This document shows, piece by piece, positions 33,702-42,061 of a stretch of DNA of 64,000 bases. The translations under genes were made by a program, and so were the position numbers. Origin of the DNA: Streptomyces catenulae (GTDB lineage Bacteria; Actinomycetota; Actinomycetes; Streptomycetales; Streptomycetaceae); assembly GCF_000718015.1 (NCBI RefSeq), contig NZ_JODY01000040.1:26296-90295 (forward strand). Direction: 5' to 3'. Position 1 is the first letter of the stretch; each line of letters opens with the position of its first letter. The notes under the pieces were generated by a model. That model ran no database searches. It was not told the DNA's origin and saw only the letters and a list, made by a program, of their open reading frames with translations.

Positions 33702-35990
33702 ATGCGGAACGAGGGGGTGGGGGCGGTGCGTCGAGGCGCGCTGATGCTGGTCACGGGATGGTTGGCGGTACTGCTGAGCGGCGCCCCGGCGGTGGCGCAG
33801 CCCTCGTCCGCGGCGCCCGCGCCCACGGTCTCCGGCCCACCGGCCGCCGGGCACGCCGCCTTGACCCGCGCGGCCGGGACGACCGCCGCCCAGGCGCCCG
33901 CGGACGCTCCGTCCGCCGCCTCCGGCCCGGGCGACGCCCCCAGCCGCCAGGCGTACATCGCCTCCCGGCTGCGCCGCGATCCGGTGTACATCAGCGATCA
34001 GCTGCCGCGCGAGGCGCCCCGCTCCAGCGCCCCGGTCTTCGCCGCCCAGGCCGCGCGGCTCCGGGTGCCCGTCTACGTCATGGTCCTGCCCGACTCCGCG
34101 CTGGGCTCCGACGGCGCCGGGTTCCTCGCCGGTGTCCACGACCGGCTCGGCCGCAAGGGTCTGTACGTCGCGCTGAGCGGACCCGGCATGCCCGAGGTGC
34201 AGACGTACGGCGTGGAGCTGCCCGGCGCCCGGGACGCGGCCACCGCCACGCTCTACGAGATGCCGTACGACGCGACGGCCCGCGAACTCTTCCAGCACTT
34301 CGTCGACGTCCTCCTCTCCGGGCGGGCCCCTGAACGCGCCGAGGCGGGCCGCACCGCGTCCCGAAACGGCGCCGAGGTGCCGAAGCTCCACCCCGATCTC
34401 ACCGAGCGGGAGAACCAGAGCTTCGTCAGCGGCATCGCGATCGCCGGAATCCCGCTCTCCGTCCTGCTGCTGGGCCTCTACGTACGCCGTCGGCTCCGGC
34501 TGCGCCGGGCGCGCGGCGGGGCGCCGGTCCCGGGCCCGCGTACGGCGCCCGCGCTCTCCCTCCGCAAGCCCGGCGACGCACCGGACGGGAAGCCCGGGTC
34601 AGGGACGGCGGACCGCGCCCCGCAGGGCGGCACGACCGGCGGAAAGCGGGGCACCGCCGCCTCGCCCGGGCGCCTCTCCGGGCTGCGGCGGCCACCCCGG
34701 GCCGTGACGGCGCTGCTGGTCGTGGCCGTGGTCCTCGCGGGCGGGCTCACCGTCACCGCCGCGCGCCTCTTCGACGACCGCTCCTACGGCGACGACGCCA
34801 TCCCGACCCCGGCCGATATGCGCGCCCGCGTCGAGCGGGTGGCCGCCGGGCTGCGCCACGACCCGCTCTACACCGACCCGGAGAGCGAGCCGGTCCTCAC
34901 CTCGGCCGAGCGCACCCGGCTGCACCGGCGCCTCGCCGCGCTCCCCGTCCCGGTGCTGGTCGTCGCGGTCCCCAGCCTCAGTGACGACGAATCGGGCGGC
35001 GATCACGACATCTTCGTCCGCACGCTCCACCAACGCCTCCACCGCGATGCGCTCTTCGTCCTCGCCGACCCGCTGTCGGACACCCTCTCCGTCGTCAACC
35101 ACGGCGCGCCGGTCAATGCCTACGCCCTCCCGACCAGCCTCTTCACGCTTCCCGAGCGGGGCGACACCCGCACCCTCGGCGACCGGCTCGACGCGGTGCT
35201 CCGCGCGGTCGCCCGCGCCCCGCGGGACTCCACGGTCACCCGGCCGTACGACCCCGGGCCCGCGGACGACCCGGTCGCGGAGAAGGTGCTGCCCGGCGTG
35301 TTCGCGGCGGACTTCGCGCCGGGGCTGATGGTCGGCACGTTCCTCGCGGCGCTGCTGCTCGGGCTGGTGGCGACGGTACGGGCGCCGGTCGCCGCGGTCC
35401 GGCGGCGCCGGGCGGCCGACGGCGCGGCATCCGGCGACGCCCCGGTCCCGGTCGAGGCGCCCGCCGAACCGTCCCTCGCCTGGCTGCGGCGCACCGCCCG
35501 GCAGGAGGTCGACGCCCTCACCGCCGCGCTGGATGCCCACCCCTCCCTGCCGGAGCCCGCGCACCGCCGGGCCTGGGAGTGTCTGGACGCCGCCGCCCTG
35601 CTCATCGACGGTGACGGCGACGGCCGGGTCGACGCGGACGCCACCCCCTCCGCCCTGGCGTGCGCCGTCGCGCTGGCCCGCGCCGGGCGGGCGGCCGTCG
35701 CGGAGTCCGCCGCGCCGGAGCGGCTGTGCCACCGCAACCCGCTGCACGGCCCGGCGCACGGCACCCGGCGCGGCTCTCCGGCGGGCGGCGGCCACCCCCG
35801 CCCACTGCCGGTCTGCCGACGGTGCCGCGCGGTCCCGGCGCCGGTGCTGCGGCTGGGCCCGGCGGCGGACAGCGGCCGGGCGCGGCGCGTGCCGTACCCC
35901 GAGCTGCCCGGGCCGCTGGCCTCGCTCGCCTCCGGCCCCCGGATCGATCAACTCACCCGCGACGTACGGGAGTACTTCGGTGTTCACTGA
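33702..35990 (+). CDS. Membrane protein with two copies of a TPM-like extracytoplasmic domain
   Basis: 762 residues. A signal or anchor segment (LMLVTGWLAVLLSGAPAVA) leads into domain A (LRRDPVYISDQ, VPVYVMVLPDSA, VHDRLGRKGLYVAL). A membrane segment (GIAIAGIPLSVLLLGLYV), a basic cytoplasmic linker, another membrane segment, domain B (LRHDPLYTDPES, VPVLVVAVPSLS, LHQRLHRDALFVLA) and a third membrane segment follow. The cytoplasmic tail carries LCHRNPLHGPA and CRRC, a possible metal site. Domains A and B share the pattern and resemble TPM domains, but I am unsure. The next gene carries a third copy and overlaps this one by 11 bases. Function is unknown. Confidence 0.75.
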   Translation: MRNEGVGAVRRGALMLVTGWLAVLLSGAPAVAQPSSAAPAPTVSGPPAAGHAALTRAAGTTAAQAPADAPSAASGPGDAPSRQAYIASRLRRDPVYISDQLPREAPRSSAPVFAAQAARLRVPVYVMVLPDSALGSDGAGFLAGVHDRLGRKGLYVALSGPGMPEVQTYGVELPGARDAATATLYEMPYDATARELFQHFVDVLLSGRAPERAEAGRTASRNGAEVPKLHPDLTERENQSFVSGIAIAGIPLSVLLLGLYVRRRLRLRRARGGAPVPGPRTAPALSLRKPGDAPDGKPGSGTADRAPQGGTTGGKRGTAASPGRLSGLRRPPRAVTALLVVAVVLAGGLTVTAARLFDDRSYGDDAIPTPADMRARVERVAAGLRHDPLYTDPESEPVLTSAERTRLHRRLAALPVPVLVVAVPSLSDDESGGDHDIFVRTLHQRLHRDALFVLADPLSDTLSVVNHGAPVNAYALPTSLFTLPERGDTRTLGDRLDAVLRAVARAPRDSTVTRPYDPGPADDPVAEKVLPGVFAADFAPGLMVGTFLAALLLGLVATVRAPVAAVRRRRAADGAASGDAPVPVEAPAEPSLAWLRRTARQEVDALTAALDAHPSLPEPAHRRAWECLDAAALLIDGDGDGRVDADATPSALACAVALARAGRAAVAESAAPERLCHRNPLHGPAHGTRRGSPAGGGHPRPLPVCRRCRAVPAPVLRLGPAADSGRARRVPYPELPGPLASLASGPRIDQLTRDVREYFGVH

Positions 35991-37305
35991 CCTCCGCCCC
36001 CGCCGCCCGCGCCGCGCCGGGGCCCGCCGCCGGATGCCCGCCGTGGCCGCCGCCGCGGTCGCCGCGCTGGCCCTGGTGTGGTGCACCGCGTCGCCGGGCG
36101 CCGCCGCCGGGAGCCCGGGGCAGAAGATCGCCGATGCGCTGCGCCACTCCCCCGTCTACGTCGATCCGTCGCTGGACTCGGCGGTCGGCGCGGCCGACCG
36201 GAAGCGGATGGCCGAGCAGATCCGCCGGACGCAGCTGCCGATCCGGGTGGTGCTGGTGCCGCTGGTCGAGGGCGACAGCTGGGGCGGCGATCCCGGGCAG
36301 CTCGCGGAGGTGGTCCACGACCGGCTGGGCAGCGATCCGTCGATCATCATCACGCTCGGCGAGCTCCACGACGACATCGCCGCCCGTGAATGGCCCGCCG
36401 ACGCCCATCAGGCGCAGCGTGCCGCGGCGGCCGTCTTCCATCAGGACGACATGCGCGGCGCCGGGACGGCCCGCCGGGTCGAGCGGGCCATCGACATCAT
36501 CGCGGCGGGCGACGGCGAGAAGGAGTACGAGAAGGCCACCGCCGACCTCAACGCCCCGTCCCCGTCGGCCGGTTCGCAGGGCTCCGGGTCCGCGGACCCC
36601 TCGGCCGCCGCGCGGCCCTCCGGCTCCCCCGTGATCCGGGCGCTGACGCTGGTGGCCGGGCCGTTGCTGCTGCTCGGCGCGGTGGGGCTGCTGTGGCGGC
36701 GGCGTGCCCGGGTGCGGGATCTGGACACGCCATTCGCGCTGCCGCGGTCCGTCTTCGCCGCCGCCCGGCGGGCCGACGAGGCGGAGCTGCGCGAGCGCGC
36801 CGCGGAGGAGGTGGTGCGGCTGGGCGAGGAGGCGCGCGCCGCGCAGGGCGATCCGCAGGCCGTCGGGCGGGCGCTCGACGCGTACTCCGCGGCCGGTTCG
36901 GTGCTGGACCGGGCGCGGGGACTGCCGGATCTGGCGGGCGTGTTCGCGCTGATAGCCGAGGGCCGCGCGGCGCTCGGCCCCGAGGAGACCGCGCTGCCCC
37001 TGTGCTTTTTCCACCCGCTGCACGGACCGGCCGCCCGCGTCCTGCCGTGGCGTCCGCTCGGCCGCCGCGAGGAGTTGCGGGTCGCGGCCTGTGAAGCCTG
37101 CATCCGCGCGATACGGTCCCGCCGGGCGCCCGAGGTCCTCACCGACCGGGAGGGCGACCGCCCGGTCCCGTACTTCGAGGTGGACGCCGCACGCAGCCTC
37201 TGGGCCGCCACCGGTTACGGCTCCCTGACCTCCGGGGAGCCCGACGACTCCCTCACCGCACGCGTCCGGCGCGGCGACTTCACCCGCACACTGGACGCGT
37301 CCTAG
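35980..37305 (+). CDS. Paralogous single-domain TPM-like membrane protein
   Basis: 441 residues from a GTG at 35980 (GGGAG seven bases upstream), overlapping the previous gene. A signal segment (MPAVAAAAVAALALVW) precedes a third copy of the extracytoplasmic domain (LRHSPVYVDPSLD, IRVVLVPLVEGD, VHDRLGSDPSIIITL). One membrane segment (TLVAGPLLLLGAVGLLW) leads to a cytoplasmic helical region and a tail with LCFFHPLHGPA and CEAC, matching the tail of its neighbour. The shared layout says the two genes arose by duplication and probably work together at the membrane. What they bind is unknown. Confidence 0.75.
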   Translation: MFTDLRPRRPRRAGARRRMPAVAAAAVAALALVWCTASPGAAAGSPGQKIADALRHSPVYVDPSLDSAVGAADRKRMAEQIRRTQLPIRVVLVPLVEGDSWGGDPGQLAEVVHDRLGSDPSIIITLGELHDDIAAREWPADAHQAQRAAAAVFHQDDMRGAGTARRVERAIDIIAAGDGEKEYEKATADLNAPSPSAGSQGSGSADPSAAARPSGSPVIRALTLVAGPLLLLGAVGLLWRRRARVRDLDTPFALPRSVFAAARRADEAELRERAAEEVVRLGEEARAAQGDPQAVGRALDAYSAAGSVLDRARGLPDLAGVFALIAEGRAALGPEETALPLCFFHPLHGPAARVLPWRPLGRREELRVAACEACIRAIRSRRAPEVLTDREGDRPVPYFEVDAARSLWAATGYGSLTSGEPDDSLTARVRRGDFTRTLDAS

Positions 37306-37311
37306 CGCGGC

Positions 37312-37338
37312 GGGCGCCCGGCTCGGGGCCGGGCGCCC
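37312..37338. terminator. Bidirectional terminator between convergent genes
   Basis: Arms GGGCGCCCGGC (37312-37322) and GCCGGGCGCCC (37328-37338) form a perfect 11-bp stem with a five-base loop in the 37 bases between two convergent stop codons. Confidence 0.8.
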
Positions 37339-37342
37339 CGGG

Positions 37343-39793
37343 TCAGACCGCGGGCAGCGCGTAGATCTCGTCGCCGTGGGTGGCCAGCAGACGGCGCCCG
37401 GCGGCGGTGATGTGCCACTGGTCCAGGCTTCCGGCGTTGTCGTTGTAGTGCCAGCGGGCCTTGCCGGTCGCCGGGTCGAGGGCGAAGATGCCGCCGGCGT
37501 CGTCGTAGGAGGCGCCGTAGAGGGTGCCGCGGACGGAGAGGAATTCGGTCGGCGCCCGGCGCGCGCCCGGGTCCTCGCAGAGCCACAGCTTGCGCCCGCG
37601 CGCCGGGTCCACCGCCCAGACGCCACCGCTGTGATCGGCGGCGTACACCACGCCGTTGACGACCATCGGCTGGTAGAAGCTGAGGCGTCCGGCGGAGGAG
37701 AGCGACCAGTCCGAGGCGCCGGTGTCGAGGTGGACGGCGCGCAGCCGGGGGCCGCCGAGGAAGATCCGTCCGGCGTGGACGGCAGGCCGCCAGGCGATGT
37801 CGTCGCCGAGCTTGCGGCTCCACAGCTGACGGCCGTCGGCGGTGTCGCGCACCGTGACGTTGCTCCGGCCGTCGGTGTAGACGAGCCGGTCGCCAAAGAC
37901 GGTGCCTTCGAGTTCGAAGTCCATCGTCCCCTTGTCGCGCGGCTTGCTCCACTCCTTGCGGCCGGTGCGGAGGTTGATCGCCGCGACGGCGGTCAGCCGC
38001 TGGGTGGTGTCCTCGGTGCGGACCGACGCGACGGCGTAGAGGCGTTCCCCGTCGGCCGCGAGGATGCGCTGCACGGTGAGGTCGCCGCCGAGGCGGCTGC
38101 GCCACACCTCCTTGCCGGTGTCCGGGTCGAGGCCGATGACATCGCCGTTGTACTCGGTGCTGACGAGGAAGAGTTTGCCGTCGGCGAGGATCAGCGGGGC
38201 GCCCGTGGTGACGACGCCCTTGCGGCTCCAGACGGTGGCGCCGGTCGTCGCGCGGCGGGCGACCAGCGGATCGCCGCTGATCAGCAGCAGTCCGTTGTGG
38301 ACGACGAGCGGCCGGTCGCTGTTGAGGCTGTCGGTCTCGGCGGTGCGGTGCCACAGGACGGCGGGCGCGGTGCCGGGCGGCGGGGTGGTGAAGTCATCGG
38401 TCTCCGGGGTGTTGCCGCCCCCGCCGTCGTCCTTGCCGCCCTTGCCGCCCGTCCGGCTGCTCAGCGCCCAGACCCCGGCGCCGCCGAGGGCGGCCACCCC
38501 CGCCACGCCCCCGGCGGCCAGCCCGAGGAAGCGCCGCCGGGAGGGCGCCGGGGCGTCACCGGGCGTGAGCGGGGCGGTCGTTCCCCCCGGCGCGGTCGGC
38601 GTGCTCGTCGCGGGACCGGCCGGTGCGTACGGCGGGACGGCGGCGGGCCCGGCGGGCGCGGGAACGCCGCCCCCGGGCGTGCCGGTGCCGGGCGTGCCGG
38701 TGCCGGGCGTGCCGGTGCCGGGCGCGGCGCCCTGGCCCGCGCCGAGCAGATACGTCGGCGCGGTACCGAACCCCTGCGCCGCGCCGGGCCCTTGCGGCGC
38801 GCCGGGGGCCTGCGGGTGCGCGCGCCGCGGGGGCACCCCGGACGGGTCGGCGTCCGGTCCCGCGGGGTGGGGCGTCCCGGTGGTGGACGGCGGCGGGTCG
38901 GCGGGGGTTTCCAGGTCGAGGATGCGGGCGGCGTGGGTGGCGATGGTCGAGGCGACGGCGCCGGGCAGCCAGTTGGCGAAGGCGGTGCCGGTGCCCTCCG
39001 GGGCGAGCGCGGCCAGCACCTCGGCGGGGGCGGGCCGCCGGGCCGGGTCGCGGTGCAGACAGGAGGCGACCAGCCCGAGAAGCGTGTCGGGCACCCCGCT
39101 GAGGTCCGGTTCGCCGTGGACGACCTGGTAGAGCACCGCGGCGGGCGTGGCATCGGCGTACGCGCCGTGCCCGGTGGCGGCGTAGGTGAGGACCGCGCCG
39201 AGCGCGAAGACGTCCCCCGCCGTGCCGACGCGTTGGCCGAGCACCTGCTCGGGCGGGATGTAGCCGGGCGAGCCGACGACCACACCGGTCTGGGTCATAC
39301 GGTTCCCGTCGACGGCGCGCGCGATGCCGAAGTCGATGACGCGGGGACCGTCGGCGGCGAGCAGGACGTTGGACGGTTTGAGGTCGCGGTGGACCAGCTC
39401 GACGGCGTGGATCTCGGTCAGCGCGGCGGCCAGCCCGGCGCCCAGGGCGCGGACGCTGTGCTCGGGCAGCGGGCCGTGTTCCTCGACGACCTCGGTCAGC
39501 GACGGCCCGAGGACGAAGGCGGTCGCGAGCCAGGGCAGCGGGGCGTCGGTGTCCGCGTCGACGACCGGTGCGGTGTACCGCCCGGAGACGGCGCGGGCTA
39601 TCTCGACCTCCTGCCGGAACCGCCCCCGGAACCCGGTGTCCTGCACCAGATCGGGCCGCACCACCTTCACCGCGACGGTGCGTCCCCCGGCGGACCGCGC
39701 GAGATAGACGCGCCCCATTCCACCGGCGCCGATCCGGCCCAACAGGCGGTACGGCCCGAGGGCTTGCGGGTCGTCCGAAAGCAAGGGGTCCAT
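37343..39793 (-). CDS. Ser/Thr protein kinase fused to a PQQ-type beta-propeller
   Basis: 816 residues. The kinase domain fills about 1-280: GRIGAGGMGRVYLA, VAVKVV, HRDLKPSNVLLAADGPRVIDFG. A disordered Pro/Gly/Thr-rich linker with a TPGTG repeat follows, then a membrane segment (FLGLAAGGVAGVAALGGAGVWAL). The extracytoplasmic part of about 380 residues has PQQ-like propeller repeats (TGATVWSRKGVV, DTGKEVWRSRLGG, TGRKEWSKPRD, ADGRQLWSRKLGD, ATGKARWHYNDNAG). The propeller probably senses a ligand or cell-wall state, which is inference. GGAAGG precedes the ATG. It is convergent with the TPM-like pair, and a 7-bp tandem repeat lies upstream at 40022-40111. Confidence 0.92.
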   Translation of the reverse strand: MDPLLSDDPQALGPYRLLGRIGAGGMGRVYLARSAGGRTVAVKVVRPDLVQDTGFRGRFRQEVEIARAVSGRYTAPVVDADTDAPLPWLATAFVLGPSLTEVVEEHGPLPEHSVRALGAGLAAALTEIHAVELVHRDLKPSNVLLAADGPRVIDFGIARAVDGNRMTQTGVVVGSPGYIPPEQVLGQRVGTAGDVFALGAVLTYAATGHGAYADATPAAVLYQVVHGEPDLSGVPDTLLGLVASCLHRDPARRPAPAEVLAALAPEGTGTAFANWLPGAVASTIATHAARILDLETPADPPPSTTGTPHPAGPDADPSGVPPRRAHPQAPGAPQGPGAAQGFGTAPTYLLGAGQGAAPGTGTPGTGTPGTGTPGGGVPAPAGPAAVPPYAPAGPATSTPTAPGGTTAPLTPGDAPAPSRRRFLGLAAGGVAGVAALGGAGVWALSSRTGGKGGKDDGGGGNTPETDDFTTPPPGTAPAVLWHRTAETDSLNSDRPLVVHNGLLLISGDPLVARRATTGATVWSRKGVVTTGAPLILADGKLFLVSTEYNGDVIGLDPDTGKEVWRSRLGGDLTVQRILAADGERLYAVASVRTEDTTQRLTAVAAINLRTGRKEWSKPRDKGTMDFELEGTVFGDRLVYTDGRSNVTVRDTADGRQLWSRKLGDDIAWRPAVHAGRIFLGGPRLRAVHLDTGASDWSLSSAGRLSFYQPMVVNGVVYAADHSGGVWAVDPARGRKLWLCEDPGARRAPTEFLSVRGTLYGASYDDAGGIFALDPATGKARWHYNDNAGSLDQWHITAAGRRLLATHGDEIYALPAV
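38675..38719. repeat. 15-bp tandem repeat inside the propeller kinase gene
   Basis: GGGCGTGCCGGTGCC occurs three times head to tail (38675-38689, 38690-38704, 38705-38719). It encodes the repeated TPGTG of the juxtamembrane linker. Because the unit is a multiple of three, copy changes would alter linker length without a frameshift. Confidence 0.85.
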
Positions 39794-40021
39794 CGCGGGC
39801 CTTCCACGTCGGTCGGGAGATACGGGGAACACTCCGCGCGGGCGCCTCCCCGCGGTTTCCCCACGCGGACGACGGCCGACGCGGCACGGCAGTGCATCGT
39901 AGCGTTGGCCGAAATCCGGCACCTCCCAGCTCTCCCGACGAGCCGGACACGGCCCCCGATCCGGCGCGTACACACCCGTGGAACGTCGCCCCTGCCGCAC
40001 GCCCCGCCCACCTGCCGCCGC

Positions 40022-40111
40022 CCCGGCTCCCGGCTCCCGGCTCCCGGCTCCCGGCTCCCGGCTCCCGGCTCCCGGCTCCCGGCTCCCGGCTCCCGGCTCC
40101 CGGCTCCCGGC
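40022..40111. repeat. Heptanucleotide tandem repeat (CCCGGCT), about 12.9 copies
   Basis: Twelve complete copies of CCCGGCT run from 40022 to 40105 with a partial copy to 40111, all identical. It lies 229 bases upstream of the propeller-kinase start and about 120 bases after the hydrolase stop. The rest of the gap 39794-40233 (440 bases) shows no gene and should hold the kinase promoter. A perfect 7-bp array of this length is prone to slippage. Confidence 0.95.
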
Positions 40112-40233
40112 CGCCGACCGGCCCGCCGGTCACGAAGCTCCAGCCGACGGCCGCCCCCCGGCCACAACGCATCCGCCGAACGCGACCCCCGCCCCCGCGA
40201 GGGCAGGCATGAGTGCCCGTCACGCGGCGGCGC

Positions 40234-41118
40234 TCACCCCGGTATCGCGGTCCGCAGGAACGGTTCCACGGCGCGCTGCCAGGCGTCGGGGTGTTCCCAG
40301 GGCAGCAGGTGGCCCGCGTCGGGTATCTCGGCGTAGCTGCCGCCCGGGAGAACGCGGACCATCTCCTGCGCCTCGGCGCGGCCCAACTCGCCGTCCTGTC
40401 CCCGGACGACGAGGGTGGGGCAGCGGACCTCGGCCAGCTCCTCCCAGTGGGCGTCGGTCACCCAGGTCTCGCGGGCGGTGAGCATCTGGCGGCGGGAGAA
40501 GACCGGGCGCCAGCCGTCGGCACGTTCGGCCATCACCTCGGCGAAGAACGCCCCGCGCACCGGGCGGGGACGCTCCAGCGACGGGTCCTCCTCACCGAAC
40601 CAGCGGCGGACGTCGGCGAGGGTGGCGAAGGGCAGCGGCCAGGTGGCGAACCAGTCGGCCCATTCGCGCTGTGAGGCGGCGCCCAGCGCGGACGCCCGCA
40701 TGTCGCAGATGACCAGCGCGCCGACCAGGTCCGGGCGGCGGGCGGCGAGCTGCCAGGCGGTCAGCGCGCCCATGGCGTGGCCGACGAGGGTCACCGGCGC
40801 GAGGCCGAGCTGCTCGATGGCGGCTATCGCGTCCTCGACGTAGGAGGCGCGGTCGAAGGGGCCGTCGGCGGGCTTCTCGCTGCGGCCGTGGCCCCGCTGG
40901 TCGAGGGCGACAGCGCGGTGGCGCGCGCCGAGCCAGCGGGCGGTGTCGGCCCAGTGGGACGCGCGCCCCATCAGGCCGTGGAGCAGCAGGACGCCGGGGC
41001 GTCGCTCGCCGTCCTCCGGCCCGCCGTCGCTCTTGGGCGGATCGGTGAATTCCCAGGCAGCGAGCCGTACCCCACCGGCCCCTGTCACCTCGATGCGCCG
41101 CACCATGTGCCCTGGCAC
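40234..41118 (-). CDS. Alpha/beta-fold hydrolase
   Basis: 294 residues from the GTG at 41118 (AAGGGA upstream); starts at 41145 or 41106 are possible. The fold is clear: VLLLHGLMGRASHW (oxyanion loop), VALDQRGHGRS, then VTLVGHAMGALTAWQLA, where the nucleophile elbow reads GHAMG. That puts Ala where the usual G-x-S-x-G nucleophile Ser sits. The late His is in IPDAGHLLPWEHPDAW, and an acid lies in VVRGQDGE. Without the nucleophile Ser it may not be a classical esterase; cofactor-free dioxygenase-type or lyase activities of the fold, or a non-catalytic role, are possible. Confidence 0.85.
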   Translation of the reverse strand: MPGHMVRRIEVTGAGGVRLAAWEFTDPPKSDGGPEDGERRPGVLLLHGLMGRASHWADTARWLGARHRAVALDQRGHGRSEKPADGPFDRASYVEDAIAAIEQLGLAPVTLVGHAMGALTAWQLAARRPDLVGALVICDMRASALGAASQREWADWFATWPLPFATLADVRRWFGEEDPSLERPRPVRGAFFAEVMAERADGWRPVFSRRQMLTARETWVTDAHWEELAEVRCPTLVVRGQDGELGRAEAQEMVRVLPGGSYAEIPDAGHLLPWEHPDAWQRAVEPFLRTAIPG

Positions 41119-41254
41119 CCCCACTCGTCCCTTGACCCACTCCACACTATCGAATCTTCATTCGAATACGGCGGTCTCGTGCGGAAGTCCCCTCGTTCGG
41201 GTGACAGTGCGTAGGGATAGCCGGGGATCCGCACGGGGAGACAGCTACCGGGGG

Positions 41255-41281
41255 ACGGACCCCGCCGGACCGGGGGTCCGT
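41255..41281. terminator. GC hairpin
   Basis: ACGGACCCC (41255-41263) pairs with GGGGTCCGT (41273-41281) over 9 bp. It lies upstream of the hydrolase gene in the large gap. Confidence 0.5.
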
Positions 41282-41337
41282 AGCGCGGGGCCTTGAGAGC
41301 TCGGGGCTCCAGGTCCTGACGGGGGAGCTGGGGGAGG

Positions 41338-41371
41338 CGGGGCCCCGGATGCTCGCAGCGCCGGGGCCCCG
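41338..41371. terminator. GC hairpin
   Basis: CGGGGCCCCGG (41338-41348) pairs with CCGGGGCCCCG (41361-41371), an 11-bp stem with a 12-base loop. Each arm is itself nearly palindromic, so alternative folds are likely. Confidence 0.55.
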
Positions 41372-41880
41372 AGGCATCACCGGGCCTGTGCCGGGTCGCC
41401 GGGCGCCGTGGTCCGCAGGTTCTGCGCCCCGCCGCCGAGCGCCGCGTTCGGTCCGGTTCCGCTGCCCCCACCGCGCCTCCTCCCCCGGAAGCCGCCCGTC
41501 CACGGCTCCCCCGTACCGCTCCACACCGGGCCGCCGCAGCCCGGACCGGGCTCGTCCGCATACCGGTCGGCACCACGGCGAGCATCCGTGTGGGCGCCAA
41601 GGGTGACACGTCCCCGGCCGTTCCGCACCGGTTCGCGCAATTCCTCATCCCGTGCCCGCCTCCCCGGGGCGGCGCCGCGTCCCGGGGCTTCACGCTTCTG
41701 TGCAGCTCAGGACGGTGAAACGGGCACGGCGGGCGTTCGGCGGAGGAAAGGGGGCCCGGCCGGAGGAATCGGCGCCGCCCCCGCCCGCGCCCCGTACGAC
41801 GGGCCGCCGGACGACCGGACCGGACAGGGCGGAAGAGACGGAAGAGGTGGACGTCAGCGACCCGTCCCCGGACACGCCGA

Positions 41881-41906
41881 CGCCCCGTGCCGACCGGCAC
41901 GGGGCG
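41881..41906 (-). terminator. Terminator downstream of the iron regulator gene
   Basis: CGCCCCGTGCC (41881-41891) pairs with GGCACGGGGCG (41896-41906), an 11-bp stem with the four-base loop GACC. It is about 155 bases past the regulator stop and is the nearest strong hairpin. Confidence 0.65.
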
Positions 41907-42061
41907 CACGCTCTCAGCCGTATCCACCGGCGAACCGGCGAACGGCCCGCCACCTCGATCCGCCGCGGCGCCCGCCTCTCCGCGCACCGCGACGCACCGG
42001 CGGCGCCGCGCGAGGAGTACGTCGGCGCAGTGCCAACGGGTCCATCGGCGCTTCGCGTCCG

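Larger units (their letters stand above)
41119..42061. other. 943-base gap without a recognised gene
   Basis: Between the hydrolase and the iron regulator I find no ORF with family resemblance. Three GC hairpins are present (41255-41281, 41338-41371, 41881-41906). Open frames crossing it are extensions of shadow frames over the regulator gene, one of which may matter as an antisense gene (see 41652-42896). The region could hold a decayed gene or regulatory RNA, but nothing specific is visible. Confidence 0.6.

Noticed and set aside
32061..34391. A 776-codon minus-strand frame across the ABC permease and the TPM-like gene
   Set aside because: It overlaps two well-supported genes and has low-complexity Gln/Arg/Gly composition typical of GC-driven antisense frames.
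41147..41524. 125-codon minus-strand ORF in the large gap
   Set aside because: Arg/Pro/Gly-rich product, no ribosome binding site, crosses two hairpins, no family resemblance.
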